Below, piece after piece: positions 42,782 through 51,863 of a DNA stretch of 64,000 nt; within the stretch, counting starts at the first letter, position 1, and every line of letters starts with the position of its first letter. The notes beneath the pieces were generated by a model, which was given only the letters and a program-made list of their open reading frames with translations, made no database searches and had not been told where the DNA came from. Where the stretch lies: positions 62,001 to 126,000 of the forward strand of contig NZ_JADLJS010000002.1 of the NCBI RefSeq assembly GCF_015680405.1, given 5' to 3'. This DNA is from Pseudomonas pudica (GTDB lineage Bacteria > Pseudomonadota > Gammaproteobacteria > Pseudomonadales > Pseudomonadaceae). A program made the position numbers and the translations under genes.

Positions 42782-43759
42782 CTACGTGACCGGGAGTACC
42801 AGTTGGCCCTCGATCAACGGCTTCTGATTGGCAACGGCAGCGGCACAGAATGTCATAAAGGCTTTGACCCGCCACGATTTGCGGATGTCCTGGTGCGTCA
42901 GCAGCCACAGCTCATCCTGCAGCTCCGGCTCCACCGGGCCGACGCGTTCAAGCCCTGGTGTGATATCACCCAGCATGCAGGGCAGAAAACCCACCCCCAG
43001 GCCTGCCGCGATTGCAGCACTTGCCGCCGCAACCGAATCGGTGCGGTACGAGATGCACTCGGCAGCGACCCTGTTTTCGACATAGCTCGTTGCCTTGAGC
43101 CCGCGTAGCGCCGCGGAATAGGAAACCCATGCCTGGCCTTCTGTGAACAGAGGAGCAGGCGATGTGTGGTTGCTGCTGCCGTAGGGCGCCCAGGCGATTG
43201 TGGCCAGTTTGCGACCCACCAGGCTTTCGGCGGGTTTCCTGGTGGCTCGAACCGCAATATCCGATTCGTCTCGCGCAAGGCTCAGTGATTCGTTGCCCAC
43301 CAGCACCTCGATCGTGATGCCTTCATTGAGGGCCTTGAAATCCGCGATGATGGGGGTGAGGAAGTAAAGCAGCAGTGAGTCGCTGGTGGTGATACGAAGC
43401 TTTCCGAGTGGCCCTTGGCCGGCACGTGAGACACGCCTCGTCACGCTGACAATGTCCAGCTCCACGCGTTCGGCGAGAGCACGCAACTCCGCGCCCTCGA
43501 TGGTGAGCAGATAGCCTGATTTGCGGTGGTCGAACAAGGCTACGCCCAGTGTTTTTTCAACCTGGGAGACCCTGCGGGAGACGGTGGACACGTTGATGCC
43601 GAGCTTCTTGGCCGTGGCAGCGCGATTGCCACACTCACTGAGCGTTTTGATGATCCGCAGGTCGTCCCATGAGAGCTGGTTGGCAGCCTCGCCCACGTTC
43701 CATTTCGCGACCTTGGGGGCGGCAGGGGCAGTTGGGGCATTTTCAGGTAACGACTTCAC
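42782..43759 (-). CDS. LysR-family transcriptional regulator
   Basis: The 325-residue protein has an N-terminal extension of about 25 residues rich in Pro and Ala. A LysR winged helix follows (DDLRIIKTLSECGNRAATAKKLGINVSTVSRRV, quoted in part as GINVSTVSRRV), then a periplasmic-binding-like substrate domain. It is convergent with the RidA gene. Targets and effector are unknown. The upstream 244 bp reach to arfB and contain no confident gene. Confidence 0.83.
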   Translation of the reverse strand: MKSLPENAPTAPAAPKVAKWNVGEAANQLSWDDLRIIKTLSECGNRAATAKKLGINVSTVSRRVSQVEKTLGVALFDHRKSGYLLTIEGAELRALAERVELDIVSVTRRVSRAGQGPLGKLRITTSDSLLLYFLTPIIADFKALNEGITIEVLVGNESLSLARDESDIAVRATRKPAESLVGRKLATIAWAPYGSSNHTSPAPLFTEGQAWVSYSAALRGLKATSYVENRVAAECISYRTDSVAAASAAIAAGLGVGFLPCMLGDITPGLERVGPVEPELQDELWLLTHQDIRKSWRVKAFMTFCAAAVANQKPLIEGQLVLPVT

Positions 43760-44003
43760 GAAATCCGTTCCAGATCAGATTTGCGACGATCATACGAGAA
43801 GGGGCTGCGTGAACCAAGGCAAAGAGATGTCGTACATGAGCACGTCAACACTTGTCGGGGTTATCCTGAACAGTAAGCCCGGGGCCTTTGGGGAACTACC
43901 ATGCGCAAGCTGACACTCGCGACGGTCGCTTCTTCGAAGTCAGCCCGACTGGCATGATTGCCTGGCGAACCTGGATAATGGAGGGACTCACAAGGGCCAT
44001 GCC

Positions 44004-44417
44004 ATGCTGACCATCTCTGACAAGGTGCATCTGCCAGATGCCGACATCGAACTGACATACATCCGCGCGCAGGGCGCAGGTGGTCAGAATGTCAACAAAG
44101 TGTCCAGCGCCGTGCACCTGCGCTTCGACATTCCCGCCTCGTCGCTGCCTGAGTTCTACAAGGAGCGGCTGTTGGCGCTGCGTGACAGCCGCATCACCGG
44201 CGACGGTGTGTTGATCATCAAGGCACAGCAATACCGCACACAGGAACAGAACCGTGCTGACGCACTGGCGCGTCTTGCCGAGTTGATCATCACTGCCGGC
44301 AAGACCGAGAAGAAACGCCGCCCCACCAAGCCGACCCTCGGCTCGAAGACCCGTCGCCTCGAAGGAAAAGCCCGGCGCAGCACTGTCAAGGCGGGCCGGG
44401 GCAAGGTGGAATTCTAG
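44004..44417 (+). CDS. arfB: Alternative ribosome-rescue factor ArfB
   Basis: The 137-residue protein has the peptidyl-tRNA hydrolase GGQ motif ([10 protein letters not shown], about residues 25-34) and a highly basic C-terminal tail ([26 protein letters not shown]). This is the hallmark of ArfB/YaeJ, which inserts its tail into the mRNA channel of stalled ribosomes and releases the nascent peptide. A weak TGGAGG region is upstream. It sits alone before the catabolic cluster. Confidence 0.92.
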   Translation: MLTISDKVHLPDADIELTYIRAQGAGGQNVNKVSSAVHLRFDIPASSLPEFYKERLLALRDSRITGDGVLIIKAQQYRTQEQNRADALARLAELIITAGKTEKKRRPTKPTLGSKTRRLEGKARRSTVKAGRGKVEF

Positions 44418-44493
44418 GCTCCGTACGAAAAGAGATATCGCAGACACCGCATGGAACAAGCCAGTGGGTGCATGGCGGCGTATTATCCCGCGG

Positions 44494-45813
44494 TCAGCTG
44501 CGCTGTTCGCTGATATCGGCCTGCACATGCATCGAGGTGCGCAGTAATAGCAGCACCGCCCCGAGTACCGGAAGGCTCATCAACAACAGCGCGTAGCGCA
44601 GCGACTGCACGCCGAACAAGGGTTGCAGCAGGTCGCTGAGCAGGCCCGTCAACAGCGGGCCGGCCCCCACGCCCAGCAGAGTGCTGACGACGGTCTGCAG
44701 GGCCATGGCCGTGCCGCGTTGTTGTGGCGTCACCAGTTGCGTGACCAGGTTGTAGGACGGCGCCACCCACCACACAGCAAAGAAGCTGTACAACGCGCAC
44801 CACAGCATGGCCACCGGTATCGGCAAAGCGCCCAGGTACATCAAGCGCTCGCTGGGCCACAGCAGGTAGCTGGCCAGTGCCGACAGCGCCGCCAGGTGCC
44901 CCAGCACCGGCAGTGACAGTTGCCAGTGTACGCCTCGGCGCGCCAGGCGGTCGCTCAGCCAGCCGCTGAACAGCCCGCCGATGCCGGCAGCGCTGCCGCA
45001 GACCACGCCGGCGAGCATGCCGGCTTCACGCAGCGACAGGCCGTGGGAGCGCACCAGGAAGCTGGTGTTCCACATGGCCACGGCATACGAGCCCAGGGTG
45101 GTCAGCCCACCCGCGAGAATCAGCCATCGGTACGGCGCCAGCGTCCACAGTGCACGGGCCTCGGCGCCAAGGCCGAGGCGCGGTGCCGGATGCGCATTCA
45201 GGTCCCAGCGGCCACGCACCGGCTCGCGCACCAGCAGCCCAAGGATGACGGCAAAGGCCAGGGCCGGCAGCCCCAGGGCGATGAACGCGGTCCGCCAGCC
45301 GTACTGCTCGACCACCCAGGCCCCGATGCTCAGGCCGATGATCGACGAGAAGGTTGGCGCGGCGGTGAAGCAGCTGATGGCGAACGAGCGCCGCTGCGGC
45401 GGATACAGGTCGGCGATCAGCGACAGCGACGCCGACGTGGTCGGCGCCTCGCTCACCGCCACCAGCATGCGCGCCAGGGCCAGCACCACGAAACTGCCCG
45501 CCAGCCCGCAGCTCATGGTGGCAAGCGCCCACAGCAGGCAGGCCAGCGCCAGCAGGCGCAGGCGCGGCACGCGGTCGACCAGGCGCCCGGCCGGCAAGCC
45601 GAGCAGCGCATACACCGCCGCGAAGGCCAGGCCCGAGATCAGGCCCAGCGAGCTGTCACCAACCTGGAACTCGGCCTTGATCGGCTCGAACATCACCGCC
45701 AGGATCTGCCTGCCGACAAAGTTGTCGGCGAACACCGCAGCCAGCAACAGCAGCAGGCCATGGCTGCGCCAGCCGACCGTGGTCGACGGCAGGGTAGGGG
45801 TGGCGCTACTCAT
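44494..45813 (-). CDS. MFS transporter
   Basis: The 439-residue protein has 12 predicted membrane helices, with the early motif GLPAGRLVDRVPRLRLL (helix 2-3 loop, MFS motif A-like) and a matching SGWLSDRLARRG in the second half. It resembles spinster/aromatic-acid-type permeases. It is translationally coupled to the flavin reductase upstream (ATGA overlap), so it probably imports the substrate of the adjacent catabolic cluster. The substrate is unknown. Confidence 0.83.
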   Translation of the reverse strand: MSSATPTLPSTTVGWRSHGLLLLLAAVFADNFVGRQILAVMFEPIKAEFQVGDSSLGLISGLAFAAVYALLGLPAGRLVDRVPRLRLLALACLLWALATMSCGLAGSFVVLALARMLVAVSEAPTTSASLSLIADLYPPQRRSFAISCFTAAPTFSSIIGLSIGAWVVEQYGWRTAFIALGLPALAFAVILGLLVREPVRGRWDLNAHPAPRLGLGAEARALWTLAPYRWLILAGGLTTLGSYAVAMWNTSFLVRSHGLSLREAGMLAGVVCGSAAGIGGLFSGWLSDRLARRGVHWQLSLPVLGHLAALSALASYLLWPSERLMYLGALPIPVAMLWCALYSFFAVWWVAPSYNLVTQLVTPQQRGTAMALQTVVSTLLGVGAGPLLTGLLSDLLQPLFGVQSLRYALLLMSLPVLGAVLLLLRTSMHVQADISEQRS

Positions 45814-46793
45814 CGCGGTGCCCAGAGGTCCGGCAGGCCGGGGTCGCTGACCACGATCAGGCGCTTGAGCAACACCTTCAGCGCCTGTGCATCGGCCTCG
45901 CCGAGCTTGCCGATAAGGTCTTCCTCGACCACCTTGGCCAGCGCTACCTGCTGCAACGACAGCTCGCGGCCGTTGGCGGTCAGCACGAAACGCAACTGTG
46001 CGGCATTGCCTTCTATGGCAACCAGGCCTTGGCGTTCGAGGAAGCGCATGCCGGCCAAGGTAACCACATGGCCGGTATAGCTGACGAAGGTGTTGAGCTC
46101 GTCCAGGCTCAGGTTGTCGCGGATCGACAGCACCGCCAGCACGAAGAACGCCTGTTCATCCAGTTGCTGGTTGCTGAGCAGCTGGCGCAACAGGTTGAGC
46201 ACCTGGTAGTGACTGCGACCCAGCAGGTAGCCCAGCAGGTCTTCGGTGTAGCTGCACTCCGGTGGAGGCGGCGTGGTGGCCAGGCGCAGCTCGCTGCGCG
46301 GCTTGCGCGTGGCAAGGGCGTACTGGCCACTCTGGAAGGCCAGCGGTGCGCGGTCGCTGTGATCGAACGCCAGCACCTCGCCGACGAAGATCACATGGTC
46401 GCCGCCTTCGTACTGGAAGGCGGTGCGGCACTGGAAGCGTGCGGTGCAATCTTGCAGCAGCGGGGCATCGCTGATGCCGTTGTCGAGCTCGACTTCTGCG
46501 AACTTGTCCTCGCCCTGAGTGGCGAAGCGGCTCGACAGCTTCTCTTGCTCGATCGAAAGCACGTGCACGTTCCAGTGCTTGCCGTTGCTGAACACCGGCA
46601 GGCTGCGCGCCTGCTTGGACAGGCTCCATAGCACCAGCGGCGGGTTCAGCGACACCGAGTTGAAACTGTTGGCGGTAATGCCCACCGGCGCGCCATCTTC
46701 GCCCTGGGATGTGATGATGGTGACACCGGTGGTGAAGGTGCCGAGTGCGGCACGGAAGGCCTGGGGGTCGAAACCGATCTGTTGGGTTGCCAT
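45810..46793 (-). CDS. Flavin reductase fused to a MarR-like domain
   Basis: The 327-residue protein has an N-terminal flavin reductase domain (about 1-165: FTTGVTIITSQ, GITANSFNSVSLNPPLVLWS, GDHVIFVGEV) and a C-terminal winged-helix domain of the MarR type. The layout matches the reductase component C1 of Acinetobacter p-hydroxyphenylacetate 3-hydroxylase, in which the MarR-like part is a ligand sensor that stimulates reduction. It supplies reduced flavin to a two-component monooxygenase. No oxygenase partner lies in the window. Start ATG 46793 is preferred to ATG 46805. Confidence 0.83.
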   Translation of the reverse strand: MATQQIGFDPQAFRAALGTFTTGVTIITSQGEDGAPVGITANSFNSVSLNPPLVLWSLSKQARSLPVFSNGKHWNVHVLSIEQEKLSSRFATQGEDKFAEVELDNGISDAPLLQDCTARFQCRTAFQYEGGDHVIFVGEVLAFDHSDRAPLAFQSGQYALATRKPRSELRLATTPPPPECSYTEDLLGYLLGRSHYQVLNLLRQLLSNQQLDEQAFFVLAVLSIRDNLSLDELNTFVSYTGHVVTLAGMRFLERQGLVAIEGNAAQLRFVLTANGRELSLQQVALAKVVEEDLIGKLGEADAQALKVLLKRLIVVSDPGLPDLWAPR

Positions 46794-46888
46794 GGCTGGC
46801 CTCATGCGGGGTGGCTTTTGTGCCGCCAGTATTGGCTTGCAGGCCTTGCCGAGCATCGTCTCAACGGACTAACGCAGTGGCTCGATCC

Positions 46889-46904
46889 TGGTCCGATCGG
46901 ACGA
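46889..46904. promoter_or_regulatory. Candidate cluster operator, site 1
   Basis: TGGTCCGATCGGACGA contains the perfect palindrome GTCCGATCGGAC. It lies in the 184-bp divergent region between the flavin-reductase and aldehyde-dehydrogenase genes. Sites 2 (50024) and 3 (55171) share TNGTCCGNTYNGACGA. A TetR- or similar regulator is the inferred binder. Confidence 0.6.
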
Positions 46905-46977
46905 GGCGCAGCCCCCGCGCCATGGCTAGTGTGGCGCCATGCGCATCGGGCGCAGTCAACAGCCAGAGGAGACACCC

Positions 46978-48414
46978 ATGCCACCCGTTCCGTCATCGGT
47001 CCAGGCGCTCAGCGGCCTGTTATCGCGGCAGCAAAGCGCCTTCGTCGGCGAGGGCGCCGTCACGGCCGAGCGCCGTCGTCAGCGCCTGCAGCGGGTGATC
47101 GACCTGCTGGTGCGTCACCATCAGGGCCTGACCCAGGCCATTGACGAGGATTTCGGCGGCCGGCCCGCCGGTTTCACCCTGATGAACGATGTGCTCGGTG
47201 CCCTGGCCAGCCTCAAGCACGCCAGGGACCACCTGCAGCAGTGGATGGCCGATGACCCCAGGGCGCCATTCGCGCCGTACGACCAGCTCGGCGCCAAGGC
47301 CTGGGTGCGTTACCAGCCCAAGGGCACGGTGGGCATCATCGGCACCTGGAATGCCCCGCTGTACACCCTGTTCAGCCCGCTGGCGTCGGCCCTCGCCGCT
47401 GGCAACCGGGCCATTCTCAAGCCTTCAGAGGTGCTGCCGCGCACGGCGGCACTGGTCGCCGAACTGTGCGCAGCGCACCTCGACCCGCTAGAGGTGGCGG
47501 TGGTGACCGGTGGCCCGGACCTGGCCGATGCCTTTACCGCACAGCCGTTCGACCACCTGGTGTTCACCGGCAGCACGGCGGTGGGCCGGCGGGTAATGGC
47601 CAACGCCGCGCAGAACCTGGTGCCGGTGACCCTGGAGCTGGGCGGCAAGTCGCCGGTGATCGTGTCTGCCAGCGCCGACCTGGCCAAGGCCGCGCACAGT
47701 ATTGCCGTGGCCAAGGCCACCAATGCCGGGCAGATCTGCATCAACCCGGACCTGGTCTACGTACCGCGGGCAGCGCTGGAGCGCTTCATCGCCGCGCTGC
47801 GCAGCGCCTACAGTGCGCTCAATCCAACCGTGGCCGGCAACCCGGATGTGGTGGCCGTGGTCAATGCCCGGCACCTGGCGCGTGTCGAGGCGTTGGTGCA
47901 GGATGCGCAGCAGCTTGGCGTGCGCGTCGAAACGATGCCCGAGGTGGCCCCGGGCGCCGCGGATGAACGCCGTCGGCCCTTGAGCGTGGTGGTCAACCCA
48001 CCCGAGCAGGCGCAGATCCTGCACGAAGAAATCTTCGGCCCGGCGCTGGTGGTGCTGGCCTATGACGCACTGGACGAGGTCATTGCCCAGATCAACAGCC
48101 GGCCACGGCCGCTGGCGCTGTACCACTTTGGCGACGACCCGCAAGAACAGCAGCAGGTGCTCGACCACACGCTGTCTGGCGGGGTGACGCTCAACGACGT
48201 GATGATGCATGCCGCCCTGCACGATGCGCCGTTTGGTGGTGTCGGTGCCTCGGGCATGGGGCACTATCACGGCCGCGAGGGGTTCCTCCAGTTCAGCCAC
48301 CTGCGCACGGTGTTCCAGGCCCCGGCACACGACCCGCGCCGCGAGTGGGGGCTGCTGCCACCCTATGGCGAGCACTACCTTGCCGCCATGCTGGCGCAGG
48401 TCACTGCAGACTGA
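46978..48414 (+). CDS. Coniferyl-aldehyde-type aldehyde dehydrogenase
   Basis: The 478-residue NAD(P)-dependent aldehyde dehydrogenase has TWNAPLYTLFSPLASAL, VFTGSTAVGRRV, ELGGKSPVIV with the catalytic Glu, and NAGQICINPD with the catalytic Cys. The overall length and the membrane-type segment pattern fit the coniferyl-aldehyde/CalB-like subfamily. It probably oxidises an aldehyde produced from the cluster's substrate to the carboxylate that the ligase at the far end could activate. GGAG precedes ATG 46978. Confidence 0.87.
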   Translation: MPPVPSSVQALSGLLSRQQSAFVGEGAVTAERRRQRLQRVIDLLVRHHQGLTQAIDEDFGGRPAGFTLMNDVLGALASLKHARDHLQQWMADDPRAPFAPYDQLGAKAWVRYQPKGTVGIIGTWNAPLYTLFSPLASALAAGNRAILKPSEVLPRTAALVAELCAAHLDPLEVAVVTGGPDLADAFTAQPFDHLVFTGSTAVGRRVMANAAQNLVPVTLELGGKSPVIVSASADLAKAAHSIAVAKATNAGQICINPDLVYVPRAALERFIAALRSAYSALNPTVAGNPDVVAVVNARHLARVEALVQDAQQLGVRVETMPEVAPGAADERRRPLSVVVNPPEQAQILHEEIFGPALVVLAYDALDEVIAQINSRPRPLALYHFGDDPQEQQQVLDHTLSGGVTLNDVMMHAALHDAPFGGVGASGMGHYHGREGFLQFSHLRTVFQAPAHDPRREWGLLPPYGEHYLAAMLAQVTAD

Positions 48415-48446
48415 TGCGTACTCACAACAATGAAGAACAGGACGCC

Positions 48447-50018
48447 ATGAGTAACCAGATCCAAGATCCACACCCAACCCCTGGCACCAGCTGGTCGCGC
48501 CGTAGCGTACTCAAGGCCGGCGCCGTCGGCCTGGGCGCCGGCCTGCTGGGGCGCTTTGCCGATGCGGCGACCACCGGCCTTTCGGCTACCGACTACCAAG
48601 GCCTGGACGCCTGGGCCATGGCCGAGGCGGTGCGCGCCGGCAGCCTCAGTGGTGAAGAGCTGCTGGCCGCCGCGCTGGCCCGGCATGCCGCCGTCAACCC
48701 CAGGGTCGGCGCCGTGAACATGCTGCACGAGGCCTACGCACGGGCTTTGCTGGCCCGCCGGCGTGCGGCCGGTGACAGCGCCAAGGGCGCGCTGGCCGGG
48801 GTGCCGCTGCTGCTCAAGGACCTCAACACCTACCTGCAAGGCACGCCGACCACCCATGGCTGCCGGCTGTTCCGCGATGCGCCGCCGGCCAGCGTCACCA
48901 GTACACTGATCGCCCGCTATGAGCACGCCGGCGCGGTGCCGTTCGGCAAGACCACGTGCCCGGAATTCGGCCTCACCACCACCACCGAATCGCTGCTCTG
49001 GGGCCAGACCCACAACCCGTGGAACCTGGCCATGAGCGCTGGTGGCTCCTCTGGTGGCGCCGCTGCGGCGGTGGCCGCCGGCATCGTCCCGGTGGCACAT
49101 GCCACCGACGGCGGCGGCTCGATCCGCATCCCGGCGTCGTACTGCGGCCTGGTCGGGCTCAAGCCCAGCCGTTACCGTACACCCAGTGGCCCGCTGCACT
49201 TCGAGGGTTGGTTCGGTGCCAGCGTCGGCAATGTGGTGTCGCGCACGTTGCGTGACACCGCACTGTTCCTCGACGCCGGGCAGGGCCACGAAGCCGGCAG
49301 CGCCTACTGGAGCGCACCGCTGCAGCGCCCCTACGTGGATGAGTTGCAGCGTGCGCCGGGCAAGTTGCGCGTGGCCGTGGTGCGCCAGTCGTTGACCGGC
49401 GCCCCCCTCGACGCTGCAGTGGCCACCACCCTGGAGCAGGCCATCAAGCAGTTGCAGGGCCTGGGCCATGAGCTCGAAGAGTTGCAGCTGGCCGTAGACC
49501 CGCGCGAGCTGTTCGGTGCCCATGGCACCGTGATCGGCACGGCGCTGTCGAGCCTGGTGCACGAGCGCGAGCAGGCGCTGGGCCGTGCGGCAGGGCCGGG
49601 CGACCTGGAGCAGATCACCCGGGTGGTGCTGGAACGGGCCCGTGCCACCAACGGCGAGGCGATGTACCGTGCCCGGCAGAGCTTCGAGCGCATCGGCGCG
49701 GCGATGGAGCAGCCGTTCAGCCGCTTCGATGTGATCCTCTCGCCGGTCACCGCCAACCTCACCCCGGCCCTGGGCCAGCTCAGCCTCGACCAGTCATGGG
49801 ACAGCTACGCTCACCGGGCGATGGGCAGCGCCGGCTTCACCGTGCTGGCCAACGTCAGTGGCCAGCCATCGCTCTCGCTGCCACTGGGGCAGAGCGACAG
49901 CGGCTTGCCGGTGGGGATGCTGTTTACCGCCCGGCTGGGTGGCGAAGACGTACTGCTGCGCCTGGCCAGCCAGCTGGAACAGGACCGCCCTTGGGCCGGG
50001 CGCCGGGCGCAGCTGTAA
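48447..50018 (+). CDS. Tat-exported amidase (amidase-signature family)
   Basis: The 523-residue protein begins with a twin-arginine signal ([18 protein letters not shown] at 18-19). The amidase-signature catalytic triad is visible: Lys in LLLKDLN, the first Ser in SAGGSSGG, and the nucleophilic Ser in [10 protein letters not shown]. It should hydrolyse an amide outside the cytoplasm. Export by Tat is unusual for this family. It is 32 bp after the aldehyde dehydrogenase. It could release an amino acid from a conjugated substrate before uptake, which is inferred. Confidence 0.85.
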   Translation: MSNQIQDPHPTPGTSWSRRSVLKAGAVGLGAGLLGRFADAATTGLSATDYQGLDAWAMAEAVRAGSLSGEELLAAALARHAAVNPRVGAVNMLHEAYARALLARRRAAGDSAKGALAGVPLLLKDLNTYLQGTPTTHGCRLFRDAPPASVTSTLIARYEHAGAVPFGKTTCPEFGLTTTTESLLWGQTHNPWNLAMSAGGSSGGAAAAVAAGIVPVAHATDGGGSIRIPASYCGLVGLKPSRYRTPSGPLHFEGWFGASVGNVVSRTLRDTALFLDAGQGHEAGSAYWSAPLQRPYVDELQRAPGKLRVAVVRQSLTGAPLDAAVATTLEQAIKQLQGLGHELEELQLAVDPRELFGAHGTVIGTALSSLVHEREQALGRAAGPGDLEQITRVVLERARATNGEAMYRARQSFERIGAAMEQPFSRFDVILSPVTANLTPALGQLSLDQSWDSYAHRAMGSAGFTVLANVSGQPSLSLPLGQSDSGLPVGMLFTARLGGEDVLLRLASQLEQDRPWAGRRAQL

Positions 50019-50023
50019 CTGCC

Positions 50024-50039
50024 TAGTCCGCTTTGACGA
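50024..50039. promoter_or_regulatory. Candidate cluster operator, site 2
   Basis: TAGTCCGCTTTGACGA lies 6 bp after the amidase stop and about 100 bp before the next flavoprotein gene. It matches sites 1 and 3 at GTCCG and GACGA with the same spacing, though its centre is less symmetric. Confidence 0.55.
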
Positions 50040-50076
50040 TGAGTGTCCGTCGGCCAGCGCCGATCATGGGATGCAC

Positions 50077-50108
50077 GCCGCCAGCCGCACCGCGAGGGTG
50101 CTGGCGGC
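50077..50108 (+). terminator. Hairpin between amidase and flavoprotein genes
   Basis: GCCGCCAG (50077-50084) pairs with CTGGCGGC (50101-50108), extendable by a few more pairs, then TTCTCCC. It may end the amidase transcript or act as a leader hairpin of the next transcript, consistent with operator site 2 lying just upstream. Confidence 0.55.
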
Positions 50109-50141
50109 TTCTCCCTGACCTTAGCGAATGGCACAACAACA

Positions 50142-51863
50142 ATGACGGCTCAAGATCAGTCTCAAACCCAGTACGACGTGATAGTGGTCGGCTCGGGGGC
50201 CGGCGCGATGACCTCGGCGGTGTTCCTCGCCGACCAGGGCTTCAGCGTGCTGGTTCTGGAAAAGAGCGACAAGTTCGGCGGCACCTCGGCCATCTCCGGG
50301 GGCGGCATCTGGATCCCCAACAACCACTACTTCGCCCGCCTGGGTGGTAACGACAGCATGGAGCAGGCGCGCCGCTACCTCGATGCCGCCGCCGGTGACC
50401 AGGTCGACCCGGCCCGCCTGCAGGCCTACCTGGACAATGCGCCGAAGATGATCGAGGCGCTAACCCGCTGCAGCCGCGTGCGCTATGCGGTGGCGGCAAA
50501 GTATCCGGATTACTACCCGCATCTGCCCGGTGCCTTGCCCGGCGGGCGTACCCTTGACCCGGAGCTGTTCGACAGCAGCCTGCTCGGCGCCGAGCTCGAC
50601 AACCTGCGCAAGCCGTCACCTTCGACCCTGCTGATGGGCCGTATCGCCTGGACTGCACGGGATGCGCACAAGGCCATGGCCCGGGGTTTTGGCTGGCGCC
50701 TGCTGATTCTGCGGCTGATGCTGCGCTACAAGCTCGATTTCAAGTGGCGCCGCAGAAGCCGCTTCGACCGCCGCGCGGCGCTGGGCAGCTCGCTGGTGTG
50801 TTCGCTACGCCGCTCGCTGATGGATCGCGATGTGCCGCTGTGGCTGAACAGCGATTTCCGTGAACTGATCATGGAGCAGGGCCGGGTCAGTGGTGTGCGC
50901 ATCTACCGTGAGGGCCGTGAGCTCGCATTGCAGGCCCGTCACGGCGTGATTCTGGCGTCTGGCGGCTTCGAGCAGAACCAGGCCTTGCGTGAACAGTACC
51001 TGCCCAAGCCGACGCGCATGGCCTGGAGTGCGACGCCACCGGGCAACAACACCGGCGCCGCCCTGCAGGCCGGCCTGGCCCAGGGCGCAGCCACCGCGCT
51101 GATGGACTGGGCCTGGTGGGCACCGACCATTGCCGTGCCTGGCGAAGACAAACCGCGGGGTATTTTCGCCGAACGCGCCTTCCCTGGTGCCATAGTGGTC
51201 AATGGCGAGGGCCGGCGCTTTGTCAACGAGGCCGCACCGTACCTGGAATTCGTCGACGCCATGCACCGCGACAACGCCCGCACCGGCGGTGGCTCGGTAC
51301 CGGCCTGGGTGATCTTCGACGGGCACTTCCGTTTCAACTACGCCATGGGCCCGCTGATGCCGGCCCAGGTCATGCCCGACAGCCGCCTGCGCCCGGAGTG
51401 GAGCGACACCCTGTACTGGAAGGCCGACAGCCTGGAGGCCCTGGCCGGAAAGATCGGCGTCGATGCGCAGGGCCTGGCCAGCACCGTGGCCAAGGTCAAC
51501 GACTATGCCCGCACAGGTGTCGATCTTGACTTCGGCCGCGGCGGCAATGTGTTCGACCGTTACTACGGCGACTGCAACATCAAGCCCAACCCGTGTCTGG
51601 CGCCGCTGCGCAAGGGGCCGTACTACGCCATGCGCCTGGATGCCGGCGACATCGGCACCAAGGGCGGCCTGCTGACCAATGCCCAGGCCCAGGTGCTGCG
51701 TGAAGACGGCTCGGTGATCGCCGGCCTGTATGCCATCGGCAACTGCTCGGCCTCGGTGATGGGCACCAGCTACCCCGGTGCCGGCGGCACCCTGGGTCCG
51801 GCCATGACCTTCGCCTACGTGGCCGCCAACCACCTGGCGGCCAAGCGCCGGGAGGTGGCATGA
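50142..51863 (+). CDS. 3-ketosteroid-delta1-dehydrogenase-like FAD oxidoreductase
   Basis: The 573-residue flavoprotein opens with VIVVGSGAGAMTSAVFLAD and KFGGTSAISGGGIW. It ends with YPGAGGTLGPAMTFAYVAA, the layout of the KstD/fumarate-reductase-like family. A mid-protein block (NPCLAPLRKGPYYAMRLDAGDIGT) is typical of KstD-type enzymes. It probably introduces a double bond next to a ketone in a ring. The cluster's CoA machinery makes a steroid-like substrate attractive, but KstD-like proteins also act on other cyclic ketones. It shares ATGA with the next gene. Confidence 0.82.
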   Translation: MTAQDQSQTQYDVIVVGSGAGAMTSAVFLADQGFSVLVLEKSDKFGGTSAISGGGIWIPNNHYFARLGGNDSMEQARRYLDAAAGDQVDPARLQAYLDNAPKMIEALTRCSRVRYAVAAKYPDYYPHLPGALPGGRTLDPELFDSSLLGAELDNLRKPSPSTLLMGRIAWTARDAHKAMARGFGWRLLILRLMLRYKLDFKWRRRSRFDRRAALGSSLVCSLRRSLMDRDVPLWLNSDFRELIMEQGRVSGVRIYREGRELALQARHGVILASGGFEQNQALREQYLPKPTRMAWSATPPGNNTGAALQAGLAQGAATALMDWAWWAPTIAVPGEDKPRGIFAERAFPGAIVVNGEGRRFVNEAAPYLEFVDAMHRDNARTGGGSVPAWVIFDGHFRFNYAMGPLMPAQVMPDSRLRPEWSDTLYWKADSLEALAGKIGVDAQGLASTVAKVNDYARTGVDLDFGRGGNVFDRYYGDCNIKPNPCLAPLRKGPYYAMRLDAGDIGTKGGLLTNAQAQVLREDGSVIAGLYAIGNCSASVMGTSYPGAGGTLGPAMTFAYVAANHLAAKRREVA

